From Vesta saturnalis (lineage: Eukaryota > Arthropoda > Insecta > Coleoptera > Lampyridae), in assembly GCA_036346205.1 (NCBI GenBank), contig JARFJB010001979.1, positions 577,501-641,500 of the forward strand: a stretch of 64,000 nt of DNA, written 5' to 3'. Numbering within the stretch: position 1 is the stretch's first letter; the number at the start of each line of letters is the position of its first letter. This document shows positions 35,104-45,519 of this stretch, piece by piece. Under the pieces are notes generated by a model, which ran no database searches, was not told the DNA's origin, and saw nothing but the letters and a program-made list of their open reading frames with translations. The position numbers and the translations under genes were made by a program.

Positions 35104-35990
35104 AATCAGACAACAGGCGAAACGATGTTCTTTTGGAAAACTGAAGCTGAAGCCGCAGTAGTGAATATGAAAGATAAAATAATTGATAGCTGGGCACCCA
35201 TTGACTTAAAAAAGACACTATTAGAGAAAGAACGCACACTGGTGGAAATTATCGAGTTTTGTCAAGTCCATGAATAAATACGAAACCAATTAAAACAAAT
35301 GAATAACACAACTAGTGGTCCAAGTACGTCATTATCAGGAATCAATAAAATTGATATACAGCAAAAACGTCGTGACCAATGTATAAGATGTGGGAAATTA
35401 GGACACTTCGCAAACTTGTGCAAAATGTCGAAAGTGTGGATTTCAAGGACATTTCACCCACTGTTGTAGAAGCCGCACTACCAAAAAAAAAGCCATTTTC
35501 AAATACAATGTTTGACCGAGGCTATCAACAACCCAAGTTTATAATAAATTTCGTCGAAACAGAAGATGCCTTTGATCCACAAGATAAGTTCAGACATTTC
35601 CAAATCAATAAAACGGAGAGTCCAAGTAACGAAAGACTACCTGATAACCTTATTCAGTGCTTAATCGTAGGGGTGCAAGTAACGATACTTATAGATTCTG
35701 GATCCAAAGTTAACATTATTAAAGCTGTAGATTGGGAATCACTACGGAAAAAGAAAGCCGTTGTTTGGGATATGACTAAGAAACTACGGATGTATTGAAG
35801 GCTTACGCTTATGGAAATACACTTAAAATTAGATGCAGATTTCAAACTACTATTAATATCGTAACACACTCTACTGCTATTCATCGATGACTGCCAAATA
35901 GCCATGATAATAATTCATCACCGCTCTCGCTGAATCACGTATTGGATATCGGTTTCCACACCAAAGAACTGAATATTAGCAAAACCACAG
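35104..35990 (+). pseudogene. Gypsy gag and protease fragment
   Basis: The + strand reads CSFGKTEAEAAVVNMKDKII, then DSWAPIDLKKTLLEKERTL and VEIIEFCQVHE. This is the end of a gypsy-type gag capsid, as in insect K02A2.6-like elements. Two zinc knuckles follow, CIRCGKLGHFANLC and, after a frame change, CRKCGFQGHFTHCC. Next is a protease with VTILIDSGSKVNIIKAVDWE (Asp-Ser-Gly active site). Similarity fades after 35850 (LKAYAYGNTLKIRCRFQTTI). There is no RT, so the element is truncated. It is a different family member from the gypsy at 25.6-28.8 kb. Confidence 0.8.
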
Positions 35991-36106
35991 TTTTGTTGCC
36001 AGTTTGACAAATGCTTAAAGGGTGCCTATAATAACTCTGTATTCTTCTGTATTCTACGTGCTAAACTATTTTTAGATGCGGAGTGTTGTTGAAGGAAACA
36101 AGGCAA

Positions 36107-36420
36107 TCATCTCAAGTAATATACATTTTGCTGGTGATGTAAATGTGTGTAACTTAGACTGGGATTTCGCCTTGACTCGTGGATAATCTTGAAGGTGGCC
36201 TCTTGACATTTCTTGGCGTGTTTGGCTCCTAGATCCATAATTTTCTCAAGCGAGCCAATTGCCACAAGCCTACGACCAACAGGAGTTTCGTCACCGAGGC
36301 TTTCAACTTGAGGAATTTTGGCACTATCCAAATGTAAATTCACATTCTCCAAATTTACATTCACGGTATCCAGATTCACATTCACACTATCTAAATTCAC
36401 AGTTTCAACTAAATTGAGAT
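36107..36420 (-). pseudogene. Mutator-like transposase N-terminal fragment
   Basis: After a repetitive start (see 36323-36408) the minus strand gives ESLGDETPVGRRLVAIGSLE, then KIMDLGAKHAKKCQEATF and KIIHESR. This corresponds to the GRRxV...H...C...ER segment at the N-terminus of Mutator-like transposase domain proteins, the same segment as IIGRRVVDLVALLKSLKSL at 53100. The frame then breaks. The rest of the domain is absent. Confidence 0.55.
36323..36408 (-). repeat. 21 bp coding minisatellite
   Basis: About four units of 21 bp encode NLDSVNV, NLDTVNV, NLENVNL and HLDSAKI on the minus strand. The period keeps the frame. It abuts the Mutator-like fragment. Confidence 0.8.
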
Positions 36421-36555
36421 TTTCACTCGTGTTCTTACGTCAATTCAATCCAGCAGATTCTCGTTTGAGTCTCCTGGCCTGGTTCATAGCCTGTCAACGC
36501 TGCTTCTTCACGAAAAATTAAATGAAAAAAAAATGATACGAATTAGTGGCTTACA

Positions 36556-37020
36556 ACTCAATAATGACTACTAAAACGCAATAATGACAACTACACATCA
36601 ATAATGACAACCAAATCGTCACAAAATTCCGAATGACAGTTCGAAATCATTGAAAAAGAATACAAAATAATAATTTTCATCAGACTCTCAAAAACTTGAA
36701 GATTGCTCTGGAACCACTGGATGGAAAATTATGAGTGAAGTGTGAAAAAATTCCCCAAAGGCCCAGACTTCAATCTCACCGTGAGTTTGTTTGAGATTTG
36801 TCTTTCGTTTTCTCAGAATCTATAAAACATTAGGGATGTGATATTCAAAAAAATAATTATTTGGATTAGAGACTCTTAAAGACTTGGAGATTACTCTGGA
36901 ACCACTGGATGGAAAATTATGAGTGAAATGTGAAAATGACCTCAAAAGGTCAGACTTCAATATCACGGTGAGCTTGTTTGAGATTTGTCTTTCGTTTTCT
37001 CAGAATCTATAAAACATTCT
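36556..37020. repeat. Short AATAATGACAAC repeats and a 188 bp direct duplication
   Basis: (T)CAATAATGAC(T/A)AC occurs three times at about 24 bp spacing (36558-36612). Further on, GACTCT.AAA.ACTTG.AGATT starts at 36683 and 36871, and both copies run through CTGGAACCACTGGATGGAAA and TGTCTTTCGTTTTCTCAGAA. The copies differ by scattered changes. No coding. Confidence 0.85.
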
Positions 37021-37786
37021 TATGGAAAATAATATGCTTTATTAAAAGTTACACTTAACCCCTTCTTGAAAATCTGGAAATGTCGATTTACATACAGAAA
37101 ATGTGTCTTTGAGCGCGATGGTAGCTAGATAATAATTTAGACTGCAATTTGAATAAAGCATTAAATTTCAGTGTTCTCATCACAAAGTATGTGTTGTTAT
37201 GAGATCAAATCGCACGCAAATCATGCATGTCAAGCAATCTTGATAGTGTGTTTTTTGACGTTTACTGACATAGGCGTAGAATATTAGCATTATACAAAAT
37301 TATTTTCCATTATGTAATTGAAAAGTTAATCAAATTTATAGATTCTTCAACACACACGTGTTCCTTGTTCTTTGTCGTGTAATTAAAATAAGGACCTCAT
37401 AAAAATGTCACACATAATAAACAAAGGGGAAAAATGACGGTCTACGACTTAATAGAGACGGTTATACAAAACAACGGAATAAATCTTATTTTATAATTTT
37501 GTATGAATTTATATTTAATAAGACAATAAGCATGCAACTGAACAACACTTATGATTAGGAACAAAACGATTCAAGAACGCGTGCACCTCTTAATTCCTAA
37601 AACCAAAAAAATCTGTCTTTTATTATATTTTTCTCGACCGCTCCTAATCCTTCTACGTCGCAGTCTCCATTTTTTTTTGTCTGGATATAATAAATCTGAC
37701 AATTTTAAATATTATGAGACTGTTGTTGGTGCAGAAGTAAGATATATTATTGTAATTAATTCATAAATGGAATATGTAAAAATTCA

Positions 37787-37905
37787 ATAATGGATCATAG
37801 AATAAAGTAAGGGCCGGCAGGCTCCCGGTGAGTACACCTAAAAGTAAGATTATGCAGGACAGTAATTGTAATCTTTGTTGCATGTTTTCTCACATATATT
37901 TCTTG
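37787..37905 (-). repeat. Dispersed repeat, copy 2 (inverted)
   Basis: Inverse complement of the repeat at 24789-24902. Together with copy 3 (39053-39177, opposite orientation) it brackets the mariner at 38070-39010 at similar distances, so the two could be terminal inverted repeats of a larger element hosting the mariner. Confidence 0.7.
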
Positions 37906-38069
37906 CCTATTAAATTTTACGATTAAATTAAATTAAATTGCATTGCGAATACCGACGTAAGTGCGAGTAAACAAAATGAATGTATAAACAATTAACCATT
38001 TCTTACATACAATACACCAATTTATTATTTGTAAGAAATGGTAATTATTTGTTGCGTATTTTTATATAC

Positions 38070-39010
38070 GAGGACATTTTGATAAGTCAGTGACCTTTTG
38101 AATTTCCCGCGCAGTAATTTTAAATGCAACACTGCTCCCGTCAACTGTCAAATTTTGAGTAAGCTGCGTCATTCTGTTTGTTTGATCGCCACTGAAAGCA
38201 GACAACCTCGTGAATTTTTACGAAAACGAAAAAGTGAATTTCGTGTGCTGATTAAGCATCATTTTTTGCGTAAAAAAACATCACCGAAACCAAGAAAAGG
38301 CTTAATAAATTTCAGTGGTTAAGAAGTGGTTTACAGAGTTCCGTGTACAAGTGACGTCGAACGTTCATAAGTTCATAAGTGGCTGTAACGCCAGAAATCG
38401 TCGATAAATTCAATGGAATGATAAAGGATGATCGTAGAATGAAAGTGAGTGAGATGGCTGAGGCTGTAGGCATTTCAACTGAACGGGTACATAACATTTT
38501 ACATGAATATTTGGACATTTGCGCAACCGTGTGACCACCTCAAAGGAGTGTTTGGCGATGTTCAGACGCATTCCGAACGAGTTTTTGCGCCGTATCGTTA
38601 ACCGTTGACGGAACATGGATCCATCAGAGACCAAGCAACAATCAAGACAATGGGTTTCTCCGCGTGAACGTGCACTAAAGAAGGCCTAGGTGGGTCTGTC
38701 GGCCAACAAGGTCATGGCCACAGTTATTTGGGATGCACGCGGTGTCATTCAGATCGATTACCTTCAAAATGGCAAAACGATCATCGGCGAATATTATTCA
38801 GAGCTTTTGGATAGAATCGATACTGATTTGAAGGATAAAAGACCGCATTTGGCGAAAAAAGTGCTGTTCCAAGATAATGGACACATGCATGCGCGTGTAG
38901 TAACCATGACAAAAATCCATAAATTGGGCTACGAACTGCTACCCCATCTAGCATATTCTCCAGATTTTGCCCCCTGTAACTATTTCACGTTTCCAAAACC
39001 TTAAGGAATA
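38070..39010 (+). pseudogene. mariner transposase (DD34D type), degenerate
   Basis: The start resembles a mariner terminal repeat (TACGAGGACATTTTGATAAG at 38067). The N-terminal HTH survives as KDDRRMKVSEMAEAVGISTE. The first catalytic motif is destroyed (NR followed by a stop and RNMDPS). An intact 104-codon stretch from 38690 then has GLSANKVMATVIWDARGVIQ, IDYLQNGKTIIGEYY, the second Asp in FQDNGHMHARV, and SPDFAPCNYF, where the third catalytic Asp is Asn. It ends abruptly at about 39003, so the C-terminus and 3' terminal repeat are missing. The closest group by eye is the mellifera/SETMAR-like mariners. Confidence 0.88.
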
Positions 39011-39052
39011 GCAATATAATTCAATCCATCGGAGTTATCATAGGTATTGACA

Positions 39053-39177
39053 AGAGATATTTGAGAAACATGCAACAAAGATTATAATTACTGTTTTCCA
39101 TAATCTTATTTTCAGGTATACTCTCTAGGGGCCTTCCAGACCTTACTTTATTCTATAATCCATCATTGATCTTTTTA
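39053..39177 (+). repeat. Dispersed repeat, copy 3
   Basis: Same unit as 24789-24902: GAAACATGCAACAAAGATTA, CATAATCTTATTTTCAGG, then CCTTACTTTATTCTATAATC. See copies 1 and 2. Confidence 0.7.
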
Positions 39178-40294
39178 TATCGATTCCATTGTGGATTAAT
39201 TATAATAATTACTTTAACCTTTTCAACAACTAGCTAGCGTCACCATAAATAAGTATAGACCCCCAGGATACATATCTGATACTAAACAGTTTGCATCCCA
39301 CCGTATCGATATCAGGGTGTCATCATACGTCATCTTTTTACCTATTCGTGTCATTTTGAACAGCATACATGACACAGGTCCCCCCACTTGCAGCACACTT
39401 CGAAGGTATGGCGCCGTTTTCACAACTTAACAGGGATTTCGACATCAATGTGCAATCAAACGTTATCTTAATTGATATCAACTCTCATATATCAACACAT
39501 TGAGTCTACCGCACTACTTAGTGCGTATTTCAATGACGTGACAATTTATATCAGAGTTCACGTACCACCATACACCAATGCGTTATCTAAAATGCTAGCT
39601 ACTTCATATCGCCACTTAACATGTATTTATGTATGTGTACTTTTCAAGACACACCTAACACTTCACTTACCCTGCACCCTTTTCATATTTATCACAATCC
39701 TTTCTTTCTGTTTACTGTAGACCGTCATGAATAACAAGCAACTGATCGTTAGGATAGTAAGTCATTAAGAAGACGGAGATTAATATAAACTGATTATTGC
39801 TAACCACCTTACATTTAGTATAGTAAAAATAAACAAAGCTACGATAGTATTTTATGCGTTACAAATAAGTACTTGATTAATTAATTATATTGAAGTACTT
39901 CATTTTTCTTTTTCGACTAGTTTTTATTAACGCAAATGGAAGAAAGGGCCATCTTATCTCTAAAACCCGTTGTCTTTACCATGCGCTATAATAATACACT
40001 TATAATGTATGTGTCAACATTTTAATATACGAGCAACCCATCACAATTCAATAAATCGAATGTATAATCGCTTAAACTTCATCACTCACAAAACTCAATC
40101 CTATTTGATAGGGACTCTAACAGGGCTGTGTCATTACTACTCTTGGCCTGTCTACTGGAATTATAAAGAAAACAAAAGGAGCACCTCTGAGTATGCCAAT
40201 ATCTACTGACGCGTTTACAGTTACAGTACAATTCTAAATGCCAATCTGTTATTCTAAACAATAGCTGTGTCGGGATAACATTGTCTATGAATCT

Positions 40295-40974
40295 GAGGAT
40301 CTTCTTATGCCAGGTCCTTCTACCCTCAATTACGTATCCCCCAATGATTAAACCACCCTCATAAACAGAGGGTCTGATGGAGTCTTCTAACGTCAGACTG
40401 AAGTAAGAAGTTCTATATTCGAATGTCTGAATACTCCAATGGATTAATGGAGATTACGTAACCCACAACAACAAACCAAGGCCACGTGCTGCTTAGCATG
40501 GATACTGACCCTGTGCTTGAACGTAAAACCCCCACGAGATACGAGGGGTTTTTTAACCTCGGTCTGGTCATAATCATTCTTAATAATTACAGAACCGGCA
40601 GTATCTGAACTGTACATACGAACCGAGGAACATCACGAGGATCTTCTTATGCCAGGTCCTTCTACCCTCAATTACGTATCCCCCAATGATTAAGCCACCC
40701 TCATAAACAGAGGGTCTGATGGAGTCTTCTAACGTCAGACTGAAGCAAGAAGTTCTATATTGGCATGTCTGAATACTCCAATGGATTAATGGAGATTACG
40801 TAACCCACAACAACAAACCAAGGCCACGTGCTGCTTAGCATGGATACTGACCCTGTGCCTGAACGTAACCCCCACGAGATACGAGAGGTTTTTTAACCTC
40901 GGTCTGGTCATAATCATTCTTAATAATTACAGAACCGGCAGTATCTGAACTGTACATACGAACCGAGGAACATC
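40295..40974. repeat. Two tandem units of 342 bp
   Basis: GAGGATCTTCTTATGCCAGG starts at 40295 and again at 40637, and the second unit ends near 40974. The units are near identical, with only a few differences visible, such as TTCGAATG/TGGCATG and a 2-3 base loss in the run of C. Each unit has two strong GC hairpins: ACCCTCATAAACAGAGGGT, and AACCCCCACGAGATACGAGG followed by GGTTTTTT. The unit is GC-richer than its surroundings. No open frame fits. Confidence 0.92.
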
Positions 40975-42446
40975 GCATTATGCGCATCAATCAATCATAG
41001 ATAGAAAACCGTAACATTTAATATATCACTAATATCGTTTGAAGCGTATAAGTTACTAGAAAATTATTCATTGCGCCTTGCATACTCGTATAACCAAGGT
41101 AGTAAGACGTTTGTATATTTTGGAATTTTCTCTCTTATAAAATATGACTAATTTTTATCAATATTCTGAAATAAATTATCTCCCAATTAAAATTATAATA
41201 ATTACGACTATTAATTTTTAATCACGAAATCCTATCTCAAAATTAAAACAAACGTAACGATCTGTATGTACTTTATAAATTATATTTTCTTTAAAAACAC
41301 ATACCAATCGTAACCAAAAAGAAAAATTTACTGTATTAAATCTTCGTGACCATTGATATAACTTTACACAAGATAATACAATGACATCTATTAAAGCAAC
41401 ATTAATTGTTAATTCTTAGATTTACTTTTTAGTTTACTGACGTCCAACATTTAAATCGCCAGCGAAGATCCATTACAAATCAGATGAATGATACCATATT
41501 TGTAATTAATTTGCAATAAAATTATTCGTGTACAGTTTCTTTGCTAATGAAGCAGCGGTCAAAATGTCAGAAAAATAATAATGTAATTTGCCTTACGAAC
41601 TTATTCCATTTTTTAAACTTTAAGGTACACATGAAAAAGAAAAGGTAGTGATTAGGATGGACTGTCTTCTAGCACAATTAAAAATTTTATCTTTATTTTG
41701 CGTTATGATCAGTTTCCTAATGGTCTATACACTAAATTTATCTTATGCCGTGCACCATTACACACATATGTTATCTCGGTGATAATAATCATTTATAGCA
41801 GTCTTAACTTTTGATTTACGCTAAACAAAATTTCTATTTAGTTATAAAAGTTCAATTTGAAAGCTTCTTCTACGGTCACCGCACTTACCCTTAATATAAC
41901 GGTGATTGTTTCTTTCAAATCTGCGTAAATACTTTGATTAAATTTTTGGAAAAGTTTCACATCAGTTTATAATTCTCAATAAAATCTTTAAATTAAAAAA
42001 AAAAAAAAAAGTAATAAACCCTAAATTACAACATCCGCTCTTCATATTCGCTCAGCACAATGTTCAGAACTAAACTAAAATTTCTATAGAAGCGCGACAC
42101 CCTTTTCTGCAAAATTCACTAAATTCTAATACAATTTGCCCTTGACTCTTAGATTTTTCCATTGTGAAATCTCAACTCATTTATACGAATAACTATACAC
42201 ATTCTTTGTACTCTTGAATATAATACCAACATATCATTAATTATCATACGCTACTCATCCATAGCAATTTAAGCCTCCATTCCTAAAAATACAGAAGCTA
42301 CACATAGTGGCATTCATTATCGTCTCAACACAGTTTTTACTAAAAGGTTAATTCTCATTATTTAATCACACTCTTTTATACAACATCTAAATTTGCTTTT
42401 ACGTAATATTCAACGCTTAATTCATATTCCAGAGATGTAACATCTA

Positions 42447-42449
<3 letters not shown>

Positions 42450-42489
<40 letters not shown>
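42450..42489. repeat. (AT)n microsatellite
   Basis: About 40 bp of alternating A and T. Confidence 0.97.
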
Positions 42490-42490
<1 letters not shown>

Positions 42491-42706
42491 AATTAATACA
42501 ATACATAAATAATATCGTATTTGGTCATTTAATTCCAATTCATTTTACTGAGGTGAACATTTTCATCTAGTTTGTATTTATGGAAATAAGAAAAGTTGAT
42601 GAAGTGATCGTTATATCTATTGCAAAATAGTTGGTATTGGATGGCGCTGTTCGTCTGGATTACTTGATCACATTGTATAACAACTGACTTTGTGTTCTAC
42701 AGTTCC

Positions 42707-42897
42707 AGACTCGTATTCATACCACAAATTTAGATCGCCTCTAAAGCGCATCTAACTAGATCTCCTCTAAATTGAGTTAGATGTGGTCATATTGATATCT
42801 ACCTTTAGTACTAAACGGGACATCTAAATAAGCCATGGTCTAAACACGCACATTTAGAGACGCTCTAGCACTAAGTGTGCGGTATGAATACGGGTCC
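42707..42897. mobile_element. MITE, ~190 bp, imperfect TIRs
   Basis: The left end CTCGTATTCATACCACA and the inverse complement of the right end (CCCGTATTCATACCGCA) match at 15 of 17 positions. Inside, GCGCATCTAA and CTCTAAA blocks also pair with the other half (TTTAGAGACGCTCTAG). No coding. The target duplication was not resolved. Confidence 0.65.
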
Positions 42898-43328
42898 CAG
42901 TCTATATCCTTCATAGAAATTTGGCAGCATCTGTATCACACTTAATATAGTGTTCGTAAAAAAAAACCATGTGTAGATGGAAGAACTTAGGTCTGAAATT
43001 TGTGCCTTCAAGTGAACTTAACAAATTGGTATAGTTTCAACAATTTTTTCATCTCGTGTCGTCTGTAGAAATATGGTTTACACACTGACTCATTGTAAAA
43101 AATTGATAAGACTTACATACCATTGAGACAATAATTTTTGTGTAATTAGTGAAAAGAACTATCACATTTTCATAAGTAATCATGATTTGACCTTTTACAT
43201 TAATAATTTATGGTACATCGCTTGTACATTGCTTGTGCACTATCATTCTGGTAAATAATCTTTTCACACGCTTAACAAAATGGGTACACTACGCTTTTGG
43301 TTTGTTCAAAATTCTTTGATTATTCCAG

Positions 43329-43388
43329 GATCCACTTCTAGGACTGGGTCCTACGGATAGTGATCTGTCAATTTCTCAATTCAGGTTA
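43329..43388 (+). CDS. Host gene, short exon
   Basis: After acceptor TATTCCAG the only open frame reads DPLLGLGPTDSDLSISQF, entered in phase 0 as needed after 12996. The obvious donor (CAG/GTTAGT at 43385) leaves phase 2, which does not fit the phase 0 start of the next exon. A donor four bases on (GTTAAT at 43389) gives a 60-nt exon ending SQFRL and keeps the frame. The exon itself is well supported by its splice context, but its 3' border is uncertain. Confidence 0.55.
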
Positions 43389-43931
43389 GTTAATTTAAAA
43401 ATATTTATGAAAAGCTGAATATTATGTCTTTTTTGTGCTCAACTATAAACTATTAATCACATGATTTGAGGGTGAATTTTTGTTGGTTCTCTTTTATTGA
43501 TGGGTAAGTAAATATAATTGAATGGGAATTTGCGTCAACGTACAGATCCAAGACATGAAAACTTGCAAATATTGAGTATTATTCTATAGCCATATTTATA
43601 GCACATCATCGAAGAAAAAAAATTGGCTGACATATTATGAAATTGTTTTAAAAAATTGGTTTGCACCAAACATCATCAAAACGTCAAACTGGCACAAGAA
43701 TAACAATTTTAATTCTAGACTTTTTTTTATCATGTAGCAAATAAGTATATACTGTGATCCAAAAAAGAAATCAGAAACAATTGTGACGACCAAAAGCATC
43801 TACTTGTGGTTTGGATCACTTGATACTTGGCTTACTAGTCTTTAACATAATTGTAATTAATACAAGTTTGGAGGGGATAAGATGGAGTAAAGTGAAAATT
43901 TAAGAAAGTTTAAGTTTATTTTATATTGCAG

Positions 43932-44039
43932 ATTGAACATTTGGAAGTTTTAGACAGACAAAGATATTGCATTTGTTCTAATAAGGCTGAACTAGTGTGT
44001 CCGTGTGGAAAAGCTATCTACTGTTCCACCAATTGTCAG
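43932..44039 (+). CDS. Host gene, exon with first half of a MYND zinc finger
   Basis: Acceptor TTTATATTGCAG and donor CAG/GTACAA bound 36 complete codons: IEHLEVLDRQRYCICSN, then KAELVCPCGKAIYCSTNCQ. Its Cys pattern (C-x-C, C-x-C, YC, CQ) is that of a MYND zinc finger, completed by the next exon. There are no stops and both ends are phase 0. MYND domains bind short proline-containing motifs in partner proteins and often sit at the C-terminus of transcriptional regulators. Confidence 0.85.
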
Positions 44040-45115
44040 GTACAATTTTTTAATTTTTTTTTAATAATTTCGCTTCGAGACAATAATAATAACTGAGTTA
44101 ATTCAAAAATTTATTATAGAATCATGTTGCTTTGGGTTGACAGGTGTAAGGTTGTAGTATTAGTGTTGTATTTGGCATGTATAAGCAATAGGCTACTAGT
44201 CAATGTTTTGTTTTTTATATTAAATTTTGTAATGATATTGACATAATCGTTGTGTGTTAAAATTGACGATAGGGAAGGACTCTAATTTAATTGCTTTTTG
44301 GAAGGAGTTTTAATGGTATTCTCAACCTGCTGTACCCACTATCCAAGATATACCAAGATGTGCTTTAAGAAACAGTCTTGTTTGATTTCTCGTTTACAAT
44401 ATTATTCATTTGTAAATTTTGAGGGTTTACATATTGATACCAAATTTCACTTTGCGAGTCATTTTCATGTTCAATCAAGTACCAACCTGTTTGTTTTGTG
44501 CAGATTACCTAACAGTGTTTCCAATTAAGTTTTAATAAACGCTTACTATTCTCATTATCACACCGTCGTGTCGTAGATAATTTCTGTTGCCAACTTTGGA
44601 TGCAGACAACATTGCAAATTAGCTTTTATCCATCGGAAAATTCTTACGTTACCTCGCGTACTTACCATACCTGTTAATGTATACTATGCAGTTTCGCTCA
44701 TCAGTCAAAAATTCATAATAAACCCAATTTTGTCTTTCACTACAGAAGCAGGTCCAGATTTTGTATAATTTGCTTTTATCACAAACTTACAACTATTATA
44801 AGTTTTTTTTTCACAGAACTACTATGCAGCATAGGGGATTTGAATGCAAAATTCTTAATGTGCAATACAGCCAATTAGTTACTACGTCGCGTCGCAATTT
44901 GCTGCGGAAGGTCTGTGTTCTGTATCGAAACAAACCGGATATCCTGTGTATTGATATTGTTTATTACGTTTTTGAGCGTTTTTAGAGGAATAGGTACCTT
45001 GGGTGGTTCTTCGATACTTACCACTACGTTTAAATGCCGGATTCCGTCGTAAATAACGAGAATATTGGTGAATCTTGTTACGACAACCTCAATATTGCAT
45101 TTTAAGTGACGTTAT

Positions 45116-45118
<3 letters not shown>
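44040..45118. other. Intronic, no gene recognised
   Basis: First part of the last intron. Open frames at 44298-44528 and 44761-44985 have no motifs. A minus-strand FLTDE near 44710 hints at a very decayed Tc1/mariner-type transposase but is not enough to call. Confidence 0.4.

Positions 45119-45180
<62 letters not shown>
45119..45180. repeat. (AT)n microsatellite
   Basis: About 62 bp of alternating A and T. Confidence 0.97.
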
Positions 45181-45184
<4 letters not shown>

Positions 45185-45519
45185 GCGATTGAAGTAATTT
45201 GATAATTTAAATAAAATACGCATTCTTACAAACATCCTGCGCTATTTCAGTTTATACAAAATGGTGATGTACACTCGTTAGTTATGACACAATCCGGTGT
45301 TTATTTAAACACACCGGCAAGTATCTAAATACGTTAATGCTCTCCATTCAAAGTACGTATCCCCCTAAAAACGCTGACAAAACGGTTTTTTGAACTCTGT
45401 AAGGGCTGCCGGGTAACCCTTGTTCTATTCTCATTCTATTCGTCCTTTCGCCCTTACTGTCTTTCTATCGGATTGAAAATCCAAAATTAAAAAAAAGGCT
45501 GTGGTTTTTAACCTAATAA

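Noticed and set aside
36556..37020. CRISPR-like array
   Set aside because: Repeats are few, of unequal type, tandem rather than spaced by unique spacers, and the DNA is eukaryotic.
40295..40974. Bacterial or phage insertion with rho-independent terminators
   Set aside because: Hairpins plus T-runs look terminator-like, but there are no genes, promoters or bacterial codon use, and the surroundings are typical intron DNA.
44540..45060. Another Tc1/mariner-type transposase on the minus strand
   Set aside because: Only an FLTDE-like string and vague similarity were seen, with no ordered motifs.
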